Positions 22,830-33,432 of a stretch of 64,000 bases of DNA are shown here, in pieces; the stretch's first letter is position 1, and every line of letters begins with the position of its first letter. The stretch spans positions 2,976,001 through 3,040,000 of the forward strand of contig JANCIK010000002.1 of NCBI GenBank assembly GCA_028532985.1. Reading direction: 5' to 3'. The notes beneath the pieces were generated by a model, which worked only from the letters and a program-made list of their open reading frames with translations, did no database searches and was not told the origin of the DNA. The translations under genes and the position numbers were made by a program. The stretch is from Stropharia rugosoannulata. Lineage: Eukaryota > Basidiomycota > Agaricomycetes > Agaricales > Strophariaceae.

Positions 22830-25021
22830 ATGATGCTTGCTTCGCCGCTCCTGCCATCATCCATGTTCTCCTCGCAGTATACCACTGATGATTCATTGCA
22901 TTACCGGCCGTCCAAAGATATGGAAGCATTCAACAGTCTCCTTCCTCCCCCAATCGAGTTTGTGGAAGGGTCGTCGTCAGGAACTTTGGCTGTAGCGGAG
23001 GGGAAGTATGAGGCAATAAACGCTAGCCCTAAGGCTGCTAAATCAGATGTGCGCCGACTCGTTAGTCCATGATTACCGTGTCTGACTTTGCAATTAGCTA
23101 CCTGATACACCTACATCAGCTGTCTCGACAAGAATCACGCCAGCGCCCGCCCGTTCGACGCCTGCTAAAAGCACATCACTGCACTCTGCGGCAATTGACC
23201 TTTCATGGCCTCCTACGTTCAGTCGGGGAACGGGCTTGTACAATAGCGGTAATACCTGCTTTCTCAATAGCGCCTTGCAATGTCTTCTCCACACTCCCCC
23301 ACTTCTCAAGCTCTTACTATCGCACAAAAAGGAGGACTGTACGTATCAGCATTCAGGCTTCGTATTCGCTCAGCATATCATGTTAATTAGGTCGCGTATC
23401 ATCGGGGTTTTGCATGACTTGTAGTCTTCGTCTAGTTGCTTCCAAGGCACATACGGGCTCATCTACTTTTTCCCCGAGCCCTATTAACAACAATTTACAA
23501 GGTAGCACATTCTTATTCCCCAACTTCGTATCACTAACCATTATCCCCGGTGTAGTGATCGCGAAGCACATGCGTAAAGGAAGACAAGAAGACACACATG
23601 AATTCCTGCGCTATGCCATTGATGCACTTCAGAAATCATGTCTTGCAGGCTACCCACCGTGCGTGAAGTGCATGCTTACTCAAACGCTCGTTGATAATGT
23701 AATTTAGAAAACTGGATCCAAAAATTGCAGAAACTACGTGGGTTCACAAACTCTTCGGTGGCCGATTGCGATCTCGCGTGTCATGCAAGAGCTGTGGACA
23801 TAACAGTGACACCTTTGATCGCATACTAGATCTCAGTCTTGACATCTTCAAATGCGACTCTTTGAAGGACGCGTTGCGGAAATTTGTCGCAGTTGATTAT
23901 TTGAAAGGTGCAGATAAGTATAAATGTGAAAAGTTGGTAAACCATCATATTTTCCGTTGCTGCCTATTCATTTGGAGTACTCTAGGTGTAAGAAGCACGT
24001 CAATGCGGAGAAACGGTTCACAATACATGAAGCCCCACCAGTTCTAACAATTCACCTCAAGCGGTTTTCACCCCTTGGCCGAAAACTGGGACAACCAGTA
24101 CAATACGAGGACAAGCTGTCGTTGCAAAATTATATGAGTGAAGGGCAGTTCGGACCTATGTATTCGTTATACGGCGTTATTTGCCATGCAGGCGGCGGGC
24201 CGAACTCTGGACACTATTACGCTTTTGTAAAGAGCAAAGAAGGTCGATGGTTCGAGATGAACGACGAATCGGTACAGCAGAGCAGTATCCCCACCGACAG
24301 AAAGAATGCATATATGTTGTTCTACATGCAGACAAAGGGCCAGTCTTTGGAAGCTGCAGTGAAAACACCCATGCTGAATGGTGTCGCTTCACACGTGAAG
24401 GCCGGCCTTGCAGCAGGGATGAAGAAGAAAGCTGTGGCGAAGCCGAAAGACATCGTCGACGAGGAAGACCAAGGCGTCAAGGTTGAAAAGCCTCTTGTTC
24501 GGCCATCAGTGACTTCGTCAGAGGTTGTGACGGATAAACAAAGCAATGCTAATCAGTCGCCAGTTTCAAGTCCTAACGATCCCCAAGCTTCAGCTTTGAA
24601 ATCGAAAATTGCATATCTCTCTTCAAGAAAGACTGACCAAGCTCGCAAGGCCCTTGAGAGCCTCGGCAACTACGCGTCTGATTCTGATGAAGACACGGAC
24701 GGACCAGTTGCAGAAACTTTTAAGGCTGACGACAGGAGTAGTGTCGACACCAAGGGGAAGGGCAAACGCCGGAGTGTAGAAGCTGATGAAGACGATGAAA
24801 TGACGGGGTCAAACACCCCGCCGCAATCAGTCCAACTTTCAAAAAGTGGGCTGTCCTGTTCGAATCCCAACACGACGGCCAAAAAGCGGAGGCTCTCTGA
24901 ATCCGGTAGTCGCGGTTCGGATAGGCATTCTTCGGCTATTGGAGCTCGGACAGACGGCTACAGAGGGTCGAATCCCTATGGCAAACCATTTCCAACAAAG
25001 AAGAAACGGATGGGCATATAA
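22830..25021 (+). CDS. Ubiquitin carboxyl-terminal hydrolase, USP36/USP42 type
   Basis: Cysteine protease that removes ubiquitin, related to the nucleolar USP36 group. Introns at about 23065-23119, then 23339-23390, 23502-23555, 23659-23707 and 23933-23985, give 642 aa. The Cys box is [18 protein letters not shown] (nucleophile in NTCF). [20 protein letters not shown] is the typical second motif. Two CxxC pairs (CKSCGHN, KCEKCKKH) form the zinc fingers of the fold. The His box is [15 protein letters not shown], followed by WFEMNDESV. The last 220 residues are disordered and basic ([17 protein letters not shown]), consistent with nucleolar targeting. The first intron is uncertain: 23061-23097 with a better donor but only 37 nt also keeps the frame, giving 648 aa. 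Converges with the PP2C gene. Confidence 0.92.
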
Positions 25022-25205
25022 GATTGCATGTCTTTAGATTAATATCTGGCATCCTGTTGTAACTTGTTGTAATAAGTACTTTATTACATGAAATTGTAAA
25101 AACGAGCATTCCTATTGAGCAACTGAACGATACGTATTCGTGATTTAGAGGAGATGATGTATAATTTATTTATAATGTACAAAGACTAGGAGAGTCAAGA
25201 CAATA

Positions 25206-27017
25206 CTATAATTTAGCCTTCATTTTATCCGCTGTAATAGTGTCATTTGCGTGCGGTTTGTCCTCCCAACATACGACAGTAACCGTCACATCATCACGGT
25301 TTCTCCGTGAATATGGGGCCGGGATACTAAGTCGTCGACGAAGCTTGGCCACGTCGCCTCCACCGAAAGCATTTCGGATGAGGTGTGCGCTAAGGTTGTC
25401 ATCAATGAAAGTCCATGAACCTTGATCAGCCCCTCCTCTTTTATTTTTGCCGTTGACCCCCTGCGATCCAGACACAGTTCGGACATGTGTGGGCAATTCG
25501 GACTTGGGTATAATTCCTTTCAGTCCAGACAAGTGACCCGCTACAAGGGACACAACCTCTTCGTTACTGCGTAGACACTCTTAAATTGAGTATAAATGCG
25601 GTCCAGTTACACTTCTACGCACCTTAGTTCGTCCCAAAGACCGTCAGTGGCAAGGACTAGGAAATGCTTCTTCCCAGCGAGTTGCGAATCAGCAGGCTCA
25701 GGAAGTGACATTTTACGATGCGTTACAACAGGGCGAGCGATTACATAAGGCGGGGTCTTGAAGAGGGATGGTGGTTGACGCATAGCTTTCTGATTCCCGA
25801 CCATGAATGCTTCATTCAAACTAAAGCGGAATATTTTGGTCAGTTCAGAGGCGGGAGCATAAAGAATTAGATATGCTCACGCTTCCTGTACGGGTCGTGG
25901 CCATTTGTACCGCGCATCCCCAAAAGCACGGGAAGGCTCGAGACCTCCCAGGACACGACCTTCTCGTATAACGTAGTCTTCTTCATCCTTGGGATGTTCT
26001 GATCGTATCCTGCGCAGCACCATGAGTTGCACGAATAAAAGTATAAAATCCTTCTTACCGTGCAAGCTCTGAGGGATTACGACCTGTTTGATCTTCACTC
26101 AGAACTTCAATACGCCATTGACCTGTACCATCCACAGAAGGCTCCCAGACGCCTGCCACTGCTCTACTATCACCCACACAGGCGATGTACAGATCATGGT
26201 GCGCGGTATCAAACACGGCCATCAATGCACAGCTGCCTAGATGAAAAGTTCGTCAAGGACAATTAGACGGATACATTATTTACTTACCAGATACGGCTGG
26301 GAGCATGGTAGTTAAAGCAAGAGGATGCTGACTTAGGTCCGGAATCACTTTATTCTTGAAATCTTCGGCATTCATGCTGTTGGCGAGAACTCGAAGTGGA
26401 GCCTGTAAAAGTTCGTCGTCCAATTTCGTGAATGCAGTTTCAATGGCTTTCGAAACACGCGTAGGGTCTGCATCCAAAGTACTAGCAGGCTTTGACGAAC
26501 TAAGCGACAGAAGGCTTCTCAGTCGATTCAGTAGTCCGGACTGAGGCAAAGAGTTGGGGTCCGCTATCAACTTGGCAAGCTCCAAAGCGACGCCTTGGAT
26601 GAGGACGCGAGATAAAAGTCGCGAAGTGTCGTAACCGCCGTGACCATCCATTACAGCGAAGAAAAGGTAATCGCCAGGTGCTGAAGGATCTGATGCATCC
26701 CTTGCCACAATATGGCTGGAATGCGCATCTTCTATCGGATTATTGGAAGCCAGGCTCGCCGTTGTGTATTTCCAGACATATCCATCAGGCCGTACAGTCG
26801 CCTCCGAGGTGGCGTTCTCGCGAATGCGCGCCTCTAATTCCTTCAGCGGCAGGAGAGAGAATTTACGGGTTGACATTTCGGCCTTGCCGTTGGGACCCTT
26901 TACTCTAACTGGGAAATCAAATGTCTGCGGCGAGCTGTAGCGGGTTCTGTAGTAATAGTAGGCTGGCGCACCGACTGCTACAGCAACAGTAACGGGCTTC
27001 CATGCACGCTTCAACAT
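25206..27017 (-). CDS. PTC5: Mitochondrial PP2C phosphatase (pyruvate dehydrogenase phosphatase type)
   Basis: Predicted Mg/Mn-dependent phosphatase that reactivates the pyruvate dehydrogenase complex in the mitochondrion. Five exons (26288-27017, 26059-26236, 25881-26009, 25623-25820, 25206-25566) give 531 aa. A basic N-terminus and short hydrophobic stretch (TVAVAVGAPAYYYY) suit mitochondrial import and membrane anchoring. PP2C motifs: NPIEDAHSS, FFAVMDGHGGYD, YIACVGDSRAV, VLGGLEPSRAFGDARYKW, LVLATDGLWDEL and RRNRDDVTVTVVCW. The segment ELARIRSEHPKDEE before VLGGL parallels human PDP1, which supports the subfamily. Start chosen at the first ATG (27017); upstream codons stay open but offer no ATG. 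It is divergent from a putative small frame at 27158. Confidence 0.92.
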
Positions 27018-27534
27018 GCTCAACGCAAGCGGATTTAATGCGCGTTGACCGAGAGCGAGCTTGAGCAGTAGGCTCTGGGATTGGGCGTAGTAGTCTAGAA
27101 GGAGTGATAATTCCTGCTATTCGTGTCCCGCGGAGCCGCCGCCCACAGCAGCCGGTAATGTCGATATTGAGTCACATGGACGACACGTTGGTCATGTTTG
27201 GTCAATCAGGCGTTCTCATTGTCCTTCGGGATGATGGCGTTAGCGAGCTGTCCTGTTTCATACTTAAACAACCTCTCTCTCTTCCCGCCCGTGAAGAGCG
27301 TTCTGTATTACCTTTGCTCCTAAAGAGCGTTTTTTCAGACCGCAACGACAGTTGAGTGATTTTGAGGCTGCCAACTACCAGCCTATCTTCAATCTTCAAG
27401 GGTCCTGCCTCAAATGGAAAGCACGAGTCGCCTGAGTGAGTCAAAACCGCAGAACCTTGCGCCCAACATCGTGAGCCCAACCTTGTTGCAAATGGACATT
27501 CAAGATCTAATTTTCTCCGCTGAAGAATACTGCT

Positions 27535-28512
27535 ATGATGCCAGTGAGCTCTTCAAGTAAAACTCCAGCAGTGGATGTACCAAGTCAGCCTGTGAAGAAG
27601 CGCGTGCGAAAGACAACAAAGTGCCAGCCTACTGCAGCCCAACTCGCTACATTAGGCATCAAAGTCAGAGATTTTGCGTTCGAAGATACGGGTCTTCCTC
27701 CTGTGCGCACAATATATCGCCATCCGATGCAAATTCAACCAAGTGTGAACCGACCCCGGGTGCTTCAACGAGAATTAACTGAGCCTGCTGACGAGAGCGT
27801 GTTCTCGCAACCAAGTCAAGAATCGAACTGCCCGTTGGAGAGGACTATTACAGAACCAGTACTGACCCCTCCACCTCCAGCTCGTCAGCCAGGATTTTTA
27901 AATCTTGAGGACCTACGCACTGATCAACGTATTGGTCCTTCACAGCCGGCGACTTCGCGGCCCGCTATAGTTCTATCTCCGATAGCATTTCCTCCCCTTG
28001 AGTCGTTGGATTCTAGTGATATCAAGACGCCGATTGTCACACCAAATGGCTCCCTTGTGTGGCACTCTCAGGAAAACGAAGTGACATTAACAACCCTACC
28101 AGGAAGCCAGCGAAGGACGTCGCCGCAACAGAGTGTTTCGGCGGATATGCCACAAATGAATACCATTGCTACTTTATCTCTTCCGCTGCTGTCAACCTCT
28201 TCCTTTCTTCAGCCGTTGTCTCGTTCCACAAGGTCTCAAACGTCATCGGCACTACTACATAAACACAGTTCTTTTCTCCTTGGTTCAAAGGTTTCCCATT
28301 CTAAAAAACCACAAGACAAAGTCGCAACTCTTGGGCACTACTATAACCTGCGCAAACGCAAATCGCATCATGCCCCTGACTTTGCGAAACAAGACTCAAA
28401 GAAGCGCATAAAGTATACGCCTGATCCGTCGCCCTCAAGAGCACGAGCGTCAACAACATCCTCTCGCCTTTCACGTTCGCCAATACAGCATAAACGGATC
28501 CAGCCCAATTAA
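27535..28512 (+). CDS. Unrecognised basic, Ser/Pro-rich protein (5' end unresolved)
   Basis: The open frame gives 325 aa: MMPVSSSSKTPAVDV, a basic patch KKRVRKTTK, then a short ordered-looking piece ATLGIKVRDFAFEDTGLPPV, a long Ser/Pro/Thr-rich part, and a basic C-terminus (YYNLRKRK, KKRIKYTPD) suggesting a nuclear protein. I do not recognise the family. Upstream on the same strand are two further coding-like pieces: 27158-27355 (MSILSHMDDTLVMFGQSGVL onward) and a frame from 27417 with QMDIQDLIFSAEEYCYD ending at 27562. They could be earlier exons, but the GT-AG pairs that would join them in frame are only 28-31 nt apart, too short for introns of this genome. The start is therefore uncertain. 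Confidence 0.5.
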   Translation: MMPVSSSSKTPAVDVPSQPVKKRVRKTTKCQPTAAQLATLGIKVRDFAFEDTGLPPVRTIYRHPMQIQPSVNRPRVLQRELTEPADESVFSQPSQESNCPLERTITEPVLTPPPPARQPGFLNLEDLRTDQRIGPSQPATSRPAIVLSPIAFPPLESLDSSDIKTPIVTPNGSLVWHSQENEVTLTTLPGSQRRTSPQQSVSADMPQMNTIATLSLPLLSTSSFLQPLSRSTRSQTSSALLHKHSSFLLGSKVSHSKKPQDKVATLGHYYNLRKRKSHHAPDFAKQDSKKRIKYTPDPSPSRARASTTSSRLSRSPIQHKRIQPN

Positions 28513-31439
28513 AATTGTTACACCTTCAACCGTGCTCTGTTTACTCTTTTCTTCTATTATTATTGGGTGGACTTCTGTAACTCAACGACATGACTTAGGA
28601 GTTACTTCTATAGTTATATCGCCTTCGTTCGCATAATGTATGTGACATACGGTCTATTTTACACATGTTGTATTCTGTAACATGTAATTTATATGAACTT
28701 GATGAAGCCTAGAATGTTTTACTGTTCCCATTTAGTCATTGAACAGGTGTATGTTTTGCCAAGTACTATTACATTTATTTATTATCACGCTGTCTACCAA
28801 GTGTCTAGTCGCACATGCTTGCCTCGTAACCTGCCAAATTTATACTCGGAACCTTGGTTCTTATCACATTGCCTGCTTAGAAATACATATGTAGAACACA
28901 GTATAACACCTTATAACACTTTGAAAAGACATCAGTACACCCGATGTTTTGATGAACTAGCATGCGCACCTTCGGCGCTGCCCGAGGTCAGTTTGACTGG
29001 AAAACGTCGCCATGACCCACAAACCACTGCGCGAGCTGTGACGGATATCGGAACATCGGTCAGCACACCCGTCGAGGTACTAAAACATGTACAGTAATGC
29101 ACGGCAAAGGCCAGCATATAAATGAACTCTGTGCTTGAAGGAAGAGAGCCTGATCAAAGACACAACGCCTACTGATATTTCTGTCAAACAGATCCACGCG
29201 CAGGCCTGCAGGCCCGTGTTCGAATCCAGGCATAGCTAGGCATGCCAGACATGCCGTGGCGAGTCATGTCTGGCTGTAGTGATAATATAGGCAATCGGAG
29301 TGTGCTTCTGTAGCGTTTCTGGTAAAAGTACTAATAATTTCAAAAGACGAGTGAGGCCGCGCATATAGCGATGAAAGATGAAGGAACACCCAGAAGCCAG
29401 AATGAAGATATCACATAACTGCTGCCGTTCTGCCAGAATGACACTTCCCCAAGTACCCGGTACAGAAGACAAAACTGGTGAGCAGGGCAAACGGCACCAT
29501 GAAGGAATCCATAGCAGTGCAAACTCTCGCGAGCCCTGGCGACGATCTTGTGTGAGCTTAGCGCATGTTGGTCAGAAAAGAAAGGGAAAGGCTGATATGT
29601 ATGTCAAAAATGTGGGAGCAGTGGAAATCGGCAACGGAGATATGCACTAGCAGCGAGGTTCTGGGCTACACAGATGGCAGTTCCTTATTCCTGAAAGAAC
29701 AGTTGGGGACTCGATGTCTGCATACATGTCCATGGAGAGGAACGGGAAGGACACGCCGGCCCCCGTGGTTTGTACCACCTGACAGGTTGCGCTGCTGCGC
29801 CGGCGCCGAATTAGAAACGCAGCAGAATACCCACCCACTTGAGTCTGAATGATTTTAGTCTTCTGTTAGATGACGGGAACGGGTTGTCATACCCAATTTG
29901 CACCGTGGTATATATAGCTCCAGCCTCTGGATTAGGCAGCATAAGGCACTTCGATTGTTCAGACAGTGTTCAAAACAAAAATAACCTGAGGTCTTGTGGA
30001 TTTCTGCGTTAGAAGCAGGCGAACGGTATCCACGAGTACTCTTCAGGACTGCTTTGTGATTTGTGTGTGACGTCTGTGATTTGCAATCTGTAAATCCATC
30101 GACATATTCCCTACCTACCTCGTATGAAATTCGAAAGCAATTGCGGGTACGACTGAATACTCACCGGGGCTCCATAGTTATGTGCGAAAAGAAGACTCCA
30201 TAAGGTGCAGATGCCTGCGATCGTACACTTAACTCGGATCTTGTACAGTGTAAGAATAATATCGTTGGCAATCCGTCGGATATCGATAGAACTTCATATA
30301 TTCATCGATAGACTTGTTACACCTTCGACACCTTTACAGTATACTGAGTCGAATATGGAAATATGAACTCGGATGAGATACTGGAGAAATCAAAAGAGAA
30401 AGTTACGACAGGTTTATCAAATCAGAGGGTGGAATAGAGTGGTCTTACCTCAGTACACAGGCTGCCGGCTGGAGCTAGGATGACGAAACGAATAACCTCG
30501 TTGAAGCGTACTACACTCATGCTGCCAGGTAGAGATTGCCTGCCTGCTATGATCGATCGTTATAGACTATAAATCAATGCAAAAACTAACGACAACCCAG
30601 CAATGCATCATTTGGTATTGCGAACCGACGGTTCTTTCCAAGGAAAGCAAGGAAGGTCTTTCGTGGTAAAGGCCCGTGTGAAGGAGTCCTAAATGTCGAA
30701 GCGAGGTCCGTCGAAGGTCAATGACCTTGATGTAAAGCATCCTGACGCAGTGTCGGTTCATCACAGAAGGTCCCTGGATGTCAAGTTCCTGAGTTCGAAC
30801 GAACAGACCAACCGAACATCGACATTCGTAATTTGGAGAGCCAGAGAGACGCAGCCTATGTGAGCGTCAACTGGTAATTCGCGAACTCCATACAGCCGGA
30901 GACCGCAGAATCAGAATGAGGCCGTTTTGGTGGTGGTGATATCCCGACTTCCGAGTTAACTGCAGTGGAACGCCATGTGCAGCGGAAGGTGACACAACTG
31001 TTTGCGGTTAAAACAATACCAGTCGACCAATTCCTCGTAATTTTAGCTGAGTACGAATAGACTTTCTGGGACTGTCAATAGAAAACTGCAGACTGATGCT
31101 TCCATACCTTCAAATGGAAGAGTGGCTGGGAAGTTCAGGCGCGCCTGCTCCTGCTGGACCGGAAGGGCCGACTCGCTGTTGAAGCAGAGAATTAGAGGAC
31201 ACGGGCCATTCGTATTCTGGGCTTGGGCGTGCGGCGCAGACAAGGTTCTTAGGGCAAGTAGGCGAGCGGAGCAGCGAGCTGCATTATGATGATGGAATAC
31301 GGGGATTAGATGCGTGATAAGGTTGCGAGCCAGACCGAGCCAAGCGATGGCCCTGGCCAAAACGGGCGGAACTTCTGACTCCAACGATCTTACTTATGAG
31401 CCATGTCTCTCGAGGGGCAGAGAGATGCCCTCCCGCTCA
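28513..31439. other. Gene-free interval of about 2.9 kb
   Basis: Only short frames without recognisable domains occur on either strand, and none can be spliced into a family I know. I see no transposase or reverse-transcriptase motif, LTR or terminal repeat pair. One perfect inverted repeat at 29244-29274 is listed separately. The end of the interval should contain the promoter of the ACT-domain gene. Confidence 0.4.
29244..29274. repeat. Perfect 10-bp inverted repeat, 11-bp loop
   Basis: Left arm gccagacatg (29244-29253) and right arm catgtctggc (29265-29274) are exact reverse complements around an 11-base spacer. It could form a hairpin in RNA or DNA. No gene is near enough for it to be an obvious terminator. 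Confidence 0.75.
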
Positions 31440-33432
31440 ATGCAGGTCACCATCGCCCTCCTCCCCGTCTCCCTCTCCCTCGTCCACATCCCCCGCTCCC
31501 GCCTCGACTCCCTCTCCCAGGTCGTTGTCCGCCAGCTCCTCCACCCCAGCTCCACCTTCCTTAACATTACCTGCAATGAGATCGAGCTCAGTCTCTTTGC
31601 CGAACACCATACCCTCGACGCATTCGAGCATATAGCGCGTAAGGACAGCCAGCGTTCTCGTTCCAGCTCTTCATCCAGTCGAAAAACCAGCTTCCACCAT
31701 GCCCCGACGTTTGAGCCCGTCGAAATATCCTACGACCGGTGGAGCGTCCTCCAAGTCGATTCACACAGTGATCAAATAGGTGAGTAGCATTAGTGCATCC
31801 TTGGGATCCCTGTCCCTGACCTTTACCTCATTGTTTCCATAGGCGACACCTCGGGCACCCGAGTTTATGATCTTTCAGGTCCCCTTGCCGCTGCAGGAAT
31901 ATCCATTCTCTACCAGTCATCCTACACAAGCGACTTCATTTTCGTAGGTCACTCTGCACACTTCACACACGTTGTTGCGCTAAACTGAGATCTTCCAGGT
32001 TAAAGAATCGCGTCTGCAAGAAGCCATGAGTTTGTTTTCGGCCTCGGGATTCGATCTGTATGCAGCAGACCCCCATTCGCCATCTTCGCCGCTGTATTCA
32101 CCCGTAACGGATGACTGTGGCTCTGTCGATTTTACTCCTGCCTCATGTCCTAGGGCAGGGGCAGTCATGACCTACAATGTTGGCGAAGTGAGCGCTAAGA
32201 ACCGAAGCAACTCGGTTTCATCCGTCACATCCCAGGTCTCGAAGTCTTCTCGCATGAAATCACACTCCCCGACTGCGGGAGAAGTACGCATACTCTCTCC
32301 TGATCTAGTATGTGTTGGTCTCTCGGACGAAGTGGGCATTGACCACTGGGGACTCAAAATAATTAAGCTGATCGCGTTCCCCGACCTCATTCCCGTTGCG
32401 CACTCCGCCATGACAAAGTCTTTGACCTTCAAAAGAAAATCAGTGACTATCCCTATCCCGACCTCGAGGTTACATTCTCCTTTAGATCCATCTCTAGACA
32501 ACAAATTTCTGGTGAAATCCTATTCAAGCTCCGAAAATTCTTCTTCAACATCAAGTGACGAAGACGGTTACTTTTCTCATTCACCCCAAAACGTATCGAC
32601 ATCGCTTCCCACCACACATTCGTCATATTCTCAGTCTGACTTGTCGTTGACTCCCGGGGGATTCAAATCTGCGTCAAAGCACCCTCTCTCAAGTAGTCGC
32701 GCCACGTTCCCTGCTTTCTCTGTCGACACGAAGTCATCGCATAATCTACCTGCGCCAAAGTCCTCCTCTAAGGTTCCCTTCTTTAGTTTTACGCGTACCA
32801 CAGAAGGATCTTCTTTGACGGCAGACGTCAACGTTCTTGCCGTGCTCTTTCCCCCTAAAGAACGACATATGGTCATTTGTGGCGATGAGCTTGATGCTGC
32901 TGACCTTCGACTGGAGCGTAAACGATATAAGCCAGATGTATACTCTTCCGATGATGAAGATGACGGTGATAGTTTATTTCAACAGTCGAAAAAAATGACC
33001 GATCTGGATCTGAGCCGATCACCAAGCCGAAACGGGGACAAAAGCACCAGCAGCTCGTACAAGTGCCTTCAGATTGACTTGCGTGGTTTTGGACTCGGTA
33101 CGTCTTACATTATATATTTGACAAACCTCTGAGTAATGAATTTTTTCCAGATAAATACGGTTTGGTCAACCGCTTCTCCCGTGTTCTCGAAGAAAATGGT
33201 ATAAACCACATGTACAGTTCCACTTTCAAAACAGCCAATCTCCTTGTACGTGTTGCTTCTCACTTCATTCACGCATGGTCAGCTTGATGCATTTGTGCAA
33301 CATCCTTCTTTTTGAAATATCGCGTCGCATTGCCATTGCTCTTACGTTCTTGTACTGATCCATATTTTTCTTCTCGTCTAGGTCGACAAAAAGGATGCCA
33401 TTCGGGCTCAGAGTTTGTTGCGTTCGTGCTAG
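31440..33432 (+). CDS. Tandem ACT-domain protein, CASTOR/GATS-like
   Basis: Likely amino-acid-sensing regulator related to animal CASTOR1, the cytosolic arginine sensor upstream of TORC1; the ligand here is unknown. Introns 31780-31842, 31944-31998, 33098-33150 and 33246-33381 give 561 aa. The N-terminal region (MQVTIALLPVSLSLVHIP to LSLFAEHHTLDAF) parallels the CASTOR N-terminus. The ACT-like motif ISILYQSSYTSDFIFVKESR followed by GFDLY matches CASTOR closely (STYQTDFILV). A second ACT unit is split between the end of the fourth exon and the last exon (YGLVNRFSRVLEENGINHMY, STFKTANLLVDKKD). Between them is a long Ser-rich insert (about residues 180-430) with acidic clusters (SSDDEDDGD). The last intron (136 nt) is longer than the others. 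The protein is larger than the roughly 330-aa animal form because of the insert. Confidence 0.82.

Noticed and set aside
26281..27023. Start of the PP2C protein at 27023
   Set aside because: The codon there is TTG on the coding strand; the first ATG is at 27017.
29205..29240. Possible tRNA T-arm (gttcgaatcc)
   Set aside because: The five bases on each side do not pair, and no anticodon or acceptor stem can be built upstream.
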